Assembly: GCA_946403615.1 (NCBI GenBank)
Contig: CAMJAO010000003.1
Location: 1 to 30,655 of the forward strand
Length of the DNA stretch: 30,655 nucleotides
Direction: 5' to 3'
Origin: an uncultured Prevotellaceae bacterium
Lineage (GTDB): Bacteria > Bacteroidota > Bacteroidia > Bacteroidales > Bacteroidaceae
The notes under the pieces are model-generated. The model was not told the DNA's origin, made no database searches, and saw nothing but the letters and a program-made list of their open reading frames with translations. This document shows positions 1 through 6,673 of this stretch, one piece after another. How positions within the stretch are numbered: position 1 is the first letter of the stretch; every line of letters begins with the position of its first letter. A program made the position numbers and the translations under genes.

Positions 1-95
1 ACACTAAACACTAAACCCTCAATTAGCGGACTATTGTCTACACTCCAAAAAGAACACTAAACCCTCAACCCTCAACCATAGACCCACGACCCCTC
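1..95. repeat. Degenerate 7-bp tandem arrays (ACACTAA/ACCCTCA)
   Basis: Two arrays share one heptad alphabet. At 1-21 the units are ACACTAA, ACACTAA, ACCCTCA. At 54-95 six units in exact 7-bp register read ACACTAA, ACCCTCA, ACCCTCA, ACCATAG, ACCCACG, ACCCCTC. No coding potential is apparent. This is one of many spacer arrays in the window with period 7 but different unit sequences. Confidence 0.7.
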
Positions 96-110
96 CATCC
101 AGAGCAAACT

Positions 111-147
111 TGCCCCCGCAGCCTTCCCGAAAGGCGAGGGGAGTAGG
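111..147. repeat. GC-rich palindromic element (REP-like)
   Basis: A CCCCC/GGGG outer pair surrounds the hairpin GCCTT-CCCGA-AAGGC (121-135), and the element ends in GGGGAGTAG. The same layout (C-run, small hairpin, G-run, GGAGTAG/A) recurs near 7325, 10940, 24981 and 26730, so this is a dispersed family. Confidence 0.55.
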
Positions 148-194
148 TGATTCTTTATTTAACGGGTAATTATATACGATTCTACCCTAAATTG

Positions 195-290
195 ATAATC
201 GGCCTGCAAGGCCAACAGCGCATAACCCAGGGCAACACCCTGGGTTTTATGTGTATTGTTGTCAACGCTCAGAAAGGGCTAAAGCCTTTA
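195..290. repeat. Composite palindromic repeat with three hairpins
   Basis: Three consecutive inverted repeats lie in a non-coding stretch. They are GGCCT-GCA-AGGCC (201-213), AACCCAGGG-CAACA-CCCTGGGTT (224-246, a perfect 9-bp stem) and AAAGGGCT/AAAGCCTTT (273-289, imperfect). The arrangement resembles a short dispersed palindromic repeat I recall from other Bacteroidales spacers, but I cannot confirm that here. The second hairpin is followed by TTAT and could also terminate + strand transcription entering from the left. The rest of 300-460 shows no gene. Confidence 0.5.
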
Positions 291-462
291 TATCGGTATG
301 CTTTTGTCCTTTGATTTCGCGTATTATTTATGAATGGAACAACAGCATTGTAAGCGGGTTTGGAGCGGGTGACGGTGGACGCCGATGAACCGACGGTCAC
401 TATCTTCTCTAAAGAAAACTTAAATTCTTTATTCAACTGACAAGAGATATCTTTTTTTTACC

Positions 463-470
463 TAAATTTG
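463..470 (+). promoter_or_regulatory. Bacteroidetes -7 box upstream of the ketoreductase
   Basis: TAAATTTG matches the TAnnTTTG -7 consensus of the Bacteroidetes primary sigma factor. No convincing TTTG -33 box is seen about 20 bp upstream. The box ends only 9 bases before the ATG at 480, so a transcript starting at the usual distance would have almost no 5' leader. Confidence 0.5.
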
Positions 471-479
471 CACCGAAAT

Positions 480-1208
480 ATGAGATATGCATTGATTACA
501 GGGGGTTCACGCGGCATCGGTCGCGCCATAGCCCTCAGGCTGGCCCGCGAGGGTTTTGCCGTCATCATCAACTACCGCTCGAACGACGAGGCGGCACAAC
601 AGACACGACAAGAGATAGAAGAGGCAGGCGGCACAGCCGAACTGCTTCCATTTGATGTGGCCTCACCCGAAGCCATCGAGGCAGCCGTGGAACAATGGGA
701 AAACGCCCATCCCGACGACTATGTGGAGGTGCTGGTCAACAACGCCGGCATCCGCCGCGACAACCTCATGATCTTCATGCAAAACGAGGAGTGGCACCAA
801 GTGATAGACACATCGCTCAACGCCCTGTTCTACCTTACACGTCGTCTGCTGAAGAATATGCTTACCCATCGCCACGGACGCGTCATCAACATCACCTCGC
901 TCTCGGGCGTGAAAGGCTTGCCCGGACAGACCAACTACTCCGCTGCCAAGGCGGCGGTCATCGGGGCCACGAAAGCTCTGGCACAAGAAGTGGCCCAACG
1001 CAAGGTGACGGTCAATGCCGTGGCTCCAGGATTTATCGCCACCGACATGACGGCATCACTCGACGAGCAGGAACTCAAGCGCCTCATCCCCACCGGACGT
1101 TTCGGAAAACCCGAAGAGGTGGCAGCGCTCGTTAGTTTCCTCGCAAGCGACGATGCGGCATACATCACCGGACAAGTTGTCAACATCAACGGAGGGCTTT
1201 ATACTTAG
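480..1208 (+). CDS. 3-oxoacyl-ACP reductase (FabG-like SDR) of the polyene cluster
   Basis: This is a 242-residue short-chain dehydrogenase predicted to reduce 3-oxoacyl-ACP with NAD(P)H during chain extension. The TGGSRGIG cofactor motif (residues 7-14), NNAG (87-90) and the catalytic S140, Y153 and K157 (YSAAK) are all visible. The C-terminal TGQVVNINGG is typical of FabG. The position of the active-site Asn of FabG (in ETNL of E. coli) reads DTSL here, with Ser112. ATG 480 is chosen over an in-frame TTG at 468, because the upstream TTG lies inside the -7 box and the family begins close to the Rossmann strand. It is the first gene of the cluster, which makes a role in polyene rather than housekeeping fatty acid synthesis likely. 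A housekeeping FabG cannot be fully excluded. Confidence 0.9.
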   Translation: MRYALITGGSRGIGRAIALRLAREGFAVIINYRSNDEAAQQTRQEIEEAGGTAELLPFDVASPEAIEAAVEQWENAHPDDYVEVLVNNAGIRRDNLMIFMQNEEWHQVIDTSLNALFYLTRRLLKNMLTHRHGRVINITSLSGVKGLPGQTNYSAAKAAVIGATKALAQEVAQRKVTVNAVAPGFIATDMTASLDEQELKRLIPTGRFGKPEEVAALVSFLASDDAAYITGQVVNINGGLYT

Positions 1209-1325
1209 ATTTGAAGTTTGAGGTTTGAGATTTCAGGTTGTTAATTAGCACCAACCAATAATCAAAGCCTCAGGCCTCAAAAAAAGTAATCAAACACCTC
1301 AAACCTCCAATCTCAAACCTCAAAC
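1209..1325. repeat. Heptad arrays forming a long inverted repeat between two genes
   Basis: Directly after the stop codon, 1209-1239 reads in 7-bp units of the (G/A)TTTGAG type. Before the next start codon, 1291-1325 reads in units of the AACCTCA type. The two are reverse complements: GTTTGAGGTTTGAGATT (1216-1232) pairs perfectly with 1309-1325, giving a 17-bp stem with a 76-nt loop that spans the whole spacer. Confidence 0.75.
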
Positions 1326-1330
1326 CAGAA

Positions 1331-2554
1331 ATGAGAAAAGTTGTTATCACGGGCATGGGCATCTGGTCATGCCTCGGAACAAATAAAGAGACGGTCACTG
1401 AGTCGCTGCGACTGGGACGCTCCGGCATCGGCATCGAGCAGGAGCGCATCACTTACGGTTACCAGTCGGCACTGACCGGCATAGTGGAGCGCCCCCAATT
1501 GAAAGGGTTGCTGCACCGTCGTCTGCGCACCGGACTTTCCGAAGAGGCCGAGTTCGCCTACATGGCATCGGTCGAGGCTTTCCGTCAGGCAGGCATGGAC
1601 GACGATTTCCTCCAGCAAAATGAGGTGGGCGTCATCTTCGGCAATGACTCGTCGGCCAAACCCGTCATCGAGGCAGCCAACATCATGGCCGAAAAGCACG
1701 ACACCCAACTGTTGGGGTCGGGATTCATCTTCCAAGCCATGAACTCGACGGTGAACATGAACCTGAGCAGTATTTTCCACCTGAAGGGCATCAATTTCTC
1801 CGTCAGTAGCGCTTGTGCCAGCGGCAGCCACGCCATCGGCCTGGCTTACCTGCTCATCCGTCAGGGACTGCAAGACCGTGTACTATGCGGCGGTGCACAA
1901 GAGGTGAATTTCTACAGCATGGCCTCGTTTGACGCACTCAATACCTTCTCCAAGCGCATGGACACCCCAACGCTTGCCTCACGGCCCTTTGACCGTGACC
2001 GCGACGGACTCATACCGAGTGGAGGAGCAGCCGCACTGGTGCTCGAAGACTATGACAGTGCCGTGAAGCGAGGCGCGCCTATTCTGGCCGAGGTTTGCGG
2101 CTACGGGTTCTCATCCAACGGCGGCGGCATCTCACAACCCTCCGACGACGGCAGTGTCATCGCCATGACACGCGCCATGAACGATGCAGGCGTCACAGCC
2201 GACGACGTCGACTATATCAACGCTCATGCCACGAGCACCCAACAGGGTGATATGTTCGAAGCCATCGCTCTCGACCGCCTCTTCCGAGGCAAGCACGCCC
2301 TCATCTCCTCTACCAAAGGCATGACGGGCCATGAGTGCTGGATGGCCGGAGCCAGCGAGGCCGTATATAGCGTGCTGATGATGCAGAACCATTTTGTGGC
2401 TCCCAACATCAATTTCGAGAACCCCGACCAATACAGCGAACCCCTCAACATCGCACGCCAAACCACCGAATGCGACATCAACACCGTATTGAGCAACAGT
2501 TTCGGTTTCGGCGGCACCAACTCAGCGCTGGTAATCAGACGATTAGAAAAATAA
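1331..2554 (+). CDS. Beta-ketoacyl-ACP synthase (KAS I/II type)
   Basis: This 407-residue condensing enzyme is predicted to perform decarboxylative Claisen extension with malonyl-ACP. The full triad is present: Cys162 in SACASG, His299 in NAHATST and His334 in TGHECWMAGA, with Lys329 in SSTKG. The C-terminal NSFGFGGTNSALV glycine motif is intact and length is normal for the family. The loop after TGH (ECWMAGA) departs from the usual TLGAAG, suggesting a specialised acceptor pocket. It follows the ketoreductase after a 122-bp spacer made largely of heptad arrays. It is probably one of the polyene chain-extending synthases. A second (6670) and third (9155) active synthase follow in the cluster. 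Confidence 0.92.
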   Translation: MRKVVITGMGIWSCLGTNKETVTESLRLGRSGIGIEQERITYGYQSALTGIVERPQLKGLLHRRLRTGLSEEAEFAYMASVEAFRQAGMDDDFLQQNEVGVIFGNDSSAKPVIEAANIMAEKHDTQLLGSGFIFQAMNSTVNMNLSSIFHLKGINFSVSSACASGSHAIGLAYLLIRQGLQDRVLCGGAQEVNFYSMASFDALNTFSKRMDTPTLASRPFDRDRDGLIPSGGAAALVLEDYDSAVKRGAPILAEVCGYGFSSNGGGISQPSDDGSVIAMTRAMNDAGVTADDVDYINAHATSTQQGDMFEAIALDRLFRGKHALISSTKGMTGHECWMAGASEAVYSVLMMQNHFVAPNINFENPDQYSEPLNIARQTTECDINTVLSNSFGFGGTNSALVIRRLEK

Positions 2555-2575
2555 TTAATTTTAGAATTGTTTTCG

Positions 2576-2611
2576 GCCCAATAAGGCTCATAAGCCCAAC
2601 AGGCCTCATTA
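2576..2611. repeat. 9-bp period array (GCCCAATAA type)
   Basis: Four 9-bp units lie in the spacer before the next start codon: GCCCAATAA, GGCTCATAA, GCCCAACAG, GCCTCATTA. A related 9-bp array occurs at 23521-23556. Confidence 0.5.
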
Positions 2612-2631
2612 AAACTAAAAAGCACAAAAAA

Positions 2632-3183
2632 ATGAAGAAACTGATAGTATTATCCCTGCTGATGCTTGTCGCAACGACAGGTTTCGCACAAAACATTTTT
2701 GAACAAGACGTCGTCGTGGTGGAAGGCTCCTTCGCACCGCTCATGAACATCTCCAAGATACAAGTAGAGGAAGACTGGGAAGGAACGACCATCGAGGGCA
2801 TGAGCCAGGAAGCATGGCTCGAGTTCAGAAAGATAGAGCAACCGGAGTACAACCCCCAATATGAGTTGGAGAACGAGTTGAAACCGCAGTTGAGCCTCAT
2901 GCTCCTGCCCGCGGCCAACGATCGTCTGCGCACCATCGGACGTTTCCTGACCAACGCCTCTGAGTCGAACATGCTCATGACCATCCACCCTGTGAACGTC
3001 ACCAAGAAGGGTAACTGTTACCTCAACATCACCATCCGCGACAAGGAGAGCGGACAGCAGGTGGTGAAGTTCAGCATCGAGGGCAGAGGCGGTGTCTTCG
3101 GTTCGATGGCCAACCTCTGGAGCGACGGTTTCAAAAACGCCGGCAAACGCCTCGGAAAACTTTTGGTCAAACAGTTGAGATAA
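2632..3183 (+). CDS. Exported protein of unknown function
   Basis: This 183-residue protein has a clear signal peptide (MKKLIVLSLLMLVATTGFAQ), so it should reach the periplasm or outer membrane. I do not recognise a named domain. The mature part has a short beta-rich start (DVVVVEGSF), a central acidic segment rich in Glu and Trp (about residues 40-80), and a Gly/Phe-rich C-terminal helix (GRGGVFGSMANLW...GFKNAGKRLGKLLVK) that is basic at the very end. ATG 2632 is chosen because it begins the signal peptide; longer in-frame starts would bury it. Lying between the ketosynthase and the methyltransferase, it may help localise or transport the lipid-like product. That is inference from position only. 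Confidence 0.75.
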   Translation: MKKLIVLSLLMLVATTGFAQNIFEQDVVVVEGSFAPLMNISKIQVEEDWEGTTIEGMSQEAWLEFRKIEQPEYNPQYELENELKPQLSLMLLPAANDRLRTIGRFLTNASESNMLMTIHPVNVTKKGNCYLNITIRDKESGQQVVKFSIEGRGGVFGSMANLWSDGFKNAGKRLGKLLVKQLR

Positions 3184-3184
3184 C

Positions 3185-3226
3185 GCAAGAGGCAAGAAGC
3201 AAGAAGCAAGAAGCAAGAGGCAAGAG
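3185..3226. repeat. Heptad array (GCAAGAR)x6
   Basis: Six uninterrupted 7-bp units begin one base after the stop codon at 3183: GCAAGAG, GCAAGAA three times after one variant, then GCAAGAG twice. It is purine-rich on the + strand. Confidence 0.85.
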
Positions 3227-3240
3227 ATGTGTCAAGAACA

Positions 3241-3289
3241 CTAAACCCTCTACCCTAAACCTTCAATTCTAAACTCCTGAACTCCTTCA
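3241..3289. repeat. Heptad array (CTAAACC type)
   Basis: Seven 7-bp units read CTAAACC, CTCTACC, CTAAACC, TTCAATT, CTAAACT, CCTGAAC, TCCTTCA. The array ends 15 bases before the methyltransferase start. The unit resembles that of the array at 54-95. Confidence 0.65.
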
Positions 3290-3304
3290 AAACCCCAAAA
3301 TCAC

Positions 3305-4396
3305 ATGCATCTCGCAAAATCATTGGAAAAATACACCCATGATACACTCAGCGCCCGCGAAGCACAACGGTTGGCTGAGTTTATCGCGTTTGGCCCAATC
3401 GTGTTTCAGGTATCACGACTGATGGTGAAATGGGGCATCCTCGACCTCCTGCGCGACGAGGAATTGACCATCGCCGAAGTGGCAGCCAAGACCGGCATCA
3501 GCGAATATGCCGCCAAATGTCTGCTCGAGGCATCGCTCTCCATCGGCACCGTGACGGTGAACCCCGAAACAGACCGTTTCACCATCTCCAAGACGGGATG
3601 GTTTCTCGTCAACGACCCCGCCACACGGGTAAACATCGATTTCAACCACGATGTCAACTACCTGGGCATGTTTCGTATGGAAGAGGCATTGCGCGAAGGA
3701 CGACCTGCCGGACTGGAGCATTTCGGCGATTGGCCCACAGTCTATGAGGCGTTGTCGTCACTGCCGCCTGACACGCAGAAGAGTTGGTTCGCCTTCGACC
3801 ACTTCTATTCCGACAGTTCGTTCGAGGAGGCACTGAACATCGTCTTCGCCAACCATCCTAAGCATCTGCTCGATGTGGGAGGCAACACCGGAAGATGGGC
3901 GATGCAATGTGTCGGTCATGACCCCGACGTGGAGGTGACCATTGTCGATTTGCCCCAACAACTCGACATGATGCGTCAGCAGACGAAAGACAAACCCGGC
4001 GCAGAGCGCATACACGGTTTCGCAGCCAATATGCTCGACCCGGACAGCACACTGCCCACCGACCAGCATTACGACGCCATCTGGATGAGCCAATTTCTCG
4101 ACTGTTTCAGCGAAGACGAGATTGTCAGCATCCTGCGGCGTGCCGCGACCATCATGGACAGCGACACCACGCTCTTTATTATGGAGACACTGTGGGACCG
4201 CCAACGATTCGAGCCTGCCGCATTCTGTCTCACACAAATCAGCCTCTATTTCACCGTAATCGCCAACGGCAACAGCAAGATGTACCACTCCGACGACTTC
4301 TGCCGGCTCATCGAGAAAGCTGGGCTGCATGTCACCGCCATCCATGACCATCTGGGACAGGGGCACTCTATTTTGGAGGTTCATTTCTCTGTTTAG
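3305..4396 (+). CDS. SAM-dependent O-methyltransferase (COMT/ASMT-like)
   Basis: This 363-residue class I methyltransferase has an N-terminal winged-helix dimerisation domain (about residues 25-105; LTIAEVAAKTGISEYAAKCLL) and a C-terminal Rossmann domain. SAM motif I is LLDVGGNTG (188-196), and Asp215 in TIVDLP is the expected ribose-binding acidic residue. A later ETLWD matches the post-I strand region of plant-type O-methyltransferases. In the context of a polyene cluster it probably methylates a hydroxyl on the aryl head group or a chain oxygen. The substrate is inferred, not visible. ATG 3305 places the N-terminal helix at the usual distance. Heptad arrays flank it on both sides. Confidence 0.88.
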   Translation: MHLAKSLEKYTHDTLSAREAQRLAEFIAFGPIVFQVSRLMVKWGILDLLRDEELTIAEVAAKTGISEYAAKCLLEASLSIGTVTVNPETDRFTISKTGWFLVNDPATRVNIDFNHDVNYLGMFRMEEALREGRPAGLEHFGDWPTVYEALSSLPPDTQKSWFAFDHFYSDSSFEEALNIVFANHPKHLLDVGGNTGRWAMQCVGHDPDVEVTIVDLPQQLDMMRQQTKDKPGAERIHGFAANMLDPDSTLPTDQHYDAIWMSQFLDCFSEDEIVSILRRAATIMDSDTTLFIMETLWDRQRFEPAAFCLTQISLYFTVIANGNSKMYHSDDFCRLIEKAGLHVTAIHDHLGQGHSILEVHFSV

Positions 4397-4443
4397 AGGT
4401 GAGAGGTGAGAGGTGAGAGGTGGGAGGTGAGAAATGAGAGATT
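4395..4443. repeat. Heptad array (AGAGGTG)x7, overlapping a stop codon
   Basis: Four exact AGAGGTG units are followed by GGAGGTG, AGAAATG and AGAGATT. The first unit shares two bases with the TAG stop (4394-4396) of the methyltransferase. Confidence 0.85.
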
Positions 4444-4516
4444 ACCCCATCGCACCTAATATTACCCATAGACACTTTAGAACATACAGGGCGTAGGCCC
4501 AATAACATCATAGATT

Positions 4517-4759
4517 ATGTCAAGAACAGAAATTGAAGAAAAAGTAAGAGAGTTTCTTATCGACGACCTTGAGGTGGAAGAGCAGAAGATAGCCCCTGAG
4601 GCTCTGCTCAAGGAAGACCTCGGCATCGACAGCCTCGATTTTGTAGATATCGTCGTCATCGTGGAAAAGAAATTTGGGTTTAAGATCAAACCCGAAGAGA
4701 TGGCTGGTGTGAAGACGCTCAACGACTTCTGCGACTACATCGAGAGCAAGGTAGCATAA
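4517..4759 (+). CDS. Acyl carrier protein
   Basis: This 80-residue ACP has the phosphopantetheine attachment site at Ser39 in LGIDSLDFVDIV. The acidic helix II expected for docking to ketosynthases is present (DSLDFVDIVVIVEKKF). It would carry the growing chain for the neighbouring synthases, reductase and hot-dog protein. The start codon ATG 4517 fits the family length. A second ACP occurs at 8869. Having two distinct ACPs is common in aryl-polyene/flexirubin clusters, where one may serve the starter and one the extension. Confidence 0.93.
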   Translation: MSRTEIEEKVREFLIDDLEVEEQKIAPEALLKEDLGIDSLDFVDIVVIVEKKFGFKIKPEEMAGVKTLNDFCDYIESKVA

Positions 4760-4772
4760 ACCGACGCACAGC

Positions 4773-5666
4773 ATGGCTGCTGACAAAGAATGGCAGGGCC
4801 GTACCGACGGCACACCGTGGATGCACCGCTGGCTCATCAGGGTGATGCGTGTGTTGCCGCTGCGCTTGATGTATGCGGGCGTAGCGGTATTTGTGGTGCC
4901 GTTTTACATGCTGTTCCGTCGCAGCGGATTCCGTGCCCAGTGGCAGTTTTTCCGTCAGCGCATGGGCTACGGCCGATGGCGTTCGTTTTGGTCCACCTAC
5001 CGCAATCACTGCCAGTTTTCGCAAGTGGTGCTCGACCGGTTTTACATGTTCGCTGGCGGACGGTTCCGTCTTGATATCGACAACATGGAACTCTACAACC
5101 ATCTGGCAGAGCAGTCCGAAGGTTTCGTCATCCTCAGCAGCCATGTGGGTTGTTACGAGGTGGCGGGCTATACCCTACAAGCCAATGACAAGCGTTTCAA
5201 CGCGCTGGTCTTTGGGGGCGAGGCCGAGGCGGTATTGGAAAACCGGCGGCGTGTGATGGAAGCCAACAACATCCACACCATCGTCACATCCGATGACATG
5301 AGTCATGTGTTTCTCATCAGTGAGGCCCTGGCCAACGGCGAAGTGGTTAGCATCCCAGGCGACCGCATCTATGGTTCGCCGAAAAATGTCAGTTGCCGGT
5401 TCTTCGACGCACAAGCGCATTTCCCCCTCGGACCGTTCGCTTTGGCAGCGCAGCGGTCGTTGCCCGCGTTGCAAGTGTCGGTGATGAAAGAAGGGTATAA
5501 GCACTATCACGTCCATATCAACGATATCACACAAGATATCGACATGACACTACCCATCCGGCAAAGAGCTGCCATCATGGCGCAGCGTTTTGCCGACGGA
5601 CTGGAAACCATTGTGCGCCGCTACCCCACACAGTGGTACAACTATTTTGATTTTTGGGTTTCATGA
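4773..5666 (+). CDS. Lipid A-type (LpxL/HtrB family) acyltransferase
   Basis: This 297-residue membrane-associated acyltransferase carries the H(X4)E catalytic motif at His124-Glu129 (SSHVGCYE). It also has the family's PGDRIYG segment and a single hydrophobic helix near residues 30-47 for anchoring to the inner membrane. It probably transfers the finished acyl chain from ACP to a lipid or glycan acceptor, as in flexirubin and aryl-polyene clusters. The ATG lies 13 bases after the ACP stop, and its stop overlaps the next start (ATGA), indicating translational coupling. A true late acyltransferase of lipid A is less likely given the context. Confidence 0.88.
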   Translation: MAADKEWQGRTDGTPWMHRWLIRVMRVLPLRLMYAGVAVFVVPFYMLFRRSGFRAQWQFFRQRMGYGRWRSFWSTYRNHCQFSQVVLDRFYMFAGGRFRLDIDNMELYNHLAEQSEGFVILSSHVGCYEVAGYTLQANDKRFNALVFGGEAEAVLENRRRVMEANNIHTIVTSDDMSHVFLISEALANGEVVSIPGDRIYGSPKNVSCRFFDAQAHFPLGPFALAAQRSLPALQVSVMKEGYKHYHVHINDITQDIDMTLPIRQRAAIMAQRFADGLETIVRRYPTQWYNYFDFWVS

Positions 5667-6094
5667 CACCACGAATAGAAGATATTGACATCCACGAACT
5701 GCTGCCGCAGCAGGAACCATTCGTGCTCGTCGACCGCCTCACCTGGTTTGACGAGCAGCGCACCACCACTGAGTTCACCGTGCGTGAAGACCACCTGATG
5801 GTGGAAGACGGACGGCTGATGACCTGCGCATTGGCTGAGAACATGGCGCAGACCTGTGCGGCACGGTTGGGATATGTCAACAAATACATCCTCAAAAAGG
5901 ACATCCAGATAGGCTTTATCGGAGCTGTCAAAGACATGGTCATTCATGACACGCCAAAGATCGGCGACATGCTGGTAACCACTATCGACGTACTGCAGCA
6001 ACTGATGAACATCACATTGGCCGAGGCCACCATTCGCTGCAACGACCGCATCATTGCCACGTCGCAACTCAAAATAGCGATGGTCGCTTCTTAG
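5663..6094 (+). CDS. FabZ-like hot-dog protein (ApeI/ApeP-type dehydratase), catalytic His missing
   Basis: This 143-residue single hot-dog domain belongs to the FabZ/FabA clan and would dehydrate 3-hydroxyacyl-ACP. The start LLPQQEPFVLVDRL aligns with the LPHRxPFLLVDRV motif of FabZ, but the catalytic His position is Gln16. The acidic catalytic partner (Glu59 in LAENMAQ) is kept. I recall related flavobacterial cluster proteins also having Gln here, so this may mark a subfamily rather than damage. ATG 5663 overlaps the preceding stop and is preferred to a TTG three codons upstream. A dehydratase is expected in every polyene cluster and no other candidate is seen in the window. Confidence 0.78.
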   Translation: MTPRIEDIDIHELLPQQEPFVLVDRLTWFDEQRTTTEFTVREDHLMVEDGRLMTCALAENMAQTCAARLGYVNKYILKKDIQIGFIGAVKDMVIHDTPKIGDMLVTTIDVLQQLMNITLAEATIRCNDRIIATSQLKIAMVAS

Positions 6095-6128
6095 GGGCAG
6101 GGACAAGAAGCAAGGGGCAAAAGGAATG
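6094..6128. repeat. Heptad array overlapping the stop codon
   Basis: The units read GGGGCAG, GGACAAG, AAGCAAG, GGGCAAA, AGGAATG, starting on the last base of the TAG stop (6092-6094). A near-copy of its first units follows the stop at 8783. Confidence 0.6.
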
Positions 6129-6210
6129 CCGCCATCATACACTTCTTCTCCGTAAGCAGCGGTTCCGCCGCTGCAATCCCAAATAATGCCCCCTCATCCT
6201 TTTCGAGGGC

Positions 6211-6255
6211 TAATGTCCTTAACTTCTTTAACTTCCCTAACTTCTTTAACTTCAT
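6211..6255. repeat. 9-bp tandem array (TAACTTCTT) just before a start codon
   Basis: Five 9-bp units read TAATGTCCT, TAACTTCTT, TAACTTCCC, TAACTTCTT, TAACTTCAT. Only four bases separate the array from the ATG at 6260, so it occupies the entire ribosome-binding region. Confidence 0.75.
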
Positions 6256-6259
6256 AACA

Positions 6260-6673
6260 ATGCTTACCGCCTCCAAAGAATTTGAAATTCGTTTCAGCGA
6301 AGTCGATTCCATGCAGTTTGTGTGGCACGGCTCTTATCCGCTTTATTTCGAAGATGCGCGCGAAGAGTTCGGCAAGAAATACGAACTGGGCTATATGCTC
6401 ATCTTCAACAGCGGCTATTATGCCCCGTTGGTCGATTTGCAGTTCCATTTCCACAAACCCATCGTCTATGGCATGCATCCGCGCATAGATATCATCTACA
6501 GGCCTACCGAGGCAGCGAAAATCATTTTCGACTACGAGATTCACGATACGGAGAGTGGCGAACTGCTTGCCACCGGCACCTCTGTACAGGTCTTCCTCGA
6601 TGCTGATTATCAGTTAGTTTGGTCCAATCCTCCTTTCTACGAGGAATGGAAAAAGAAATGGCTCACCACATGA
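6260..6673 (+). CDS. Acyl-ACP/CoA thioesterase (4HBT/YbgC-like hot-dog)
   Basis: This 137-residue hot-dog thioesterase has an N-terminal FSEVDSMQFVWHGSYPLYFEDAR that matches the D-x(n)-HxxYxxxFexaR signature of the 4-hydroxybenzoyl-CoA thioesterase family, with Asp16 as the expected catalytic acid. It may release or edit acyl chains on the cluster ACPs, or act on the aryl starter thioester. ATG 6260 follows a 9-bp repeat array. The stop overlaps the next gene's ATG (ATGA at 6670), indicating coupled translation with the ketosynthase downstream. Confidence 0.85.
   Translation: MLTASKEFEIRFSEVDSMQFVWHGSYPLYFEDAREEFGKKYELGYMLIFNSGYYAPLVDLQFHFHKPIVYGMHPRIDIIYRPTEAAKIIFDYEIHDTESGELLATGTSVQVFLDADYQLVWSNPPFYEEWKKKWLTT

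Noticed and set aside
2470..2631. Longer start for the exported protein
   Set aside because: The extra N-terminal residues overlap the ketosynthase end and the spacer and would bury a clear signal peptide.
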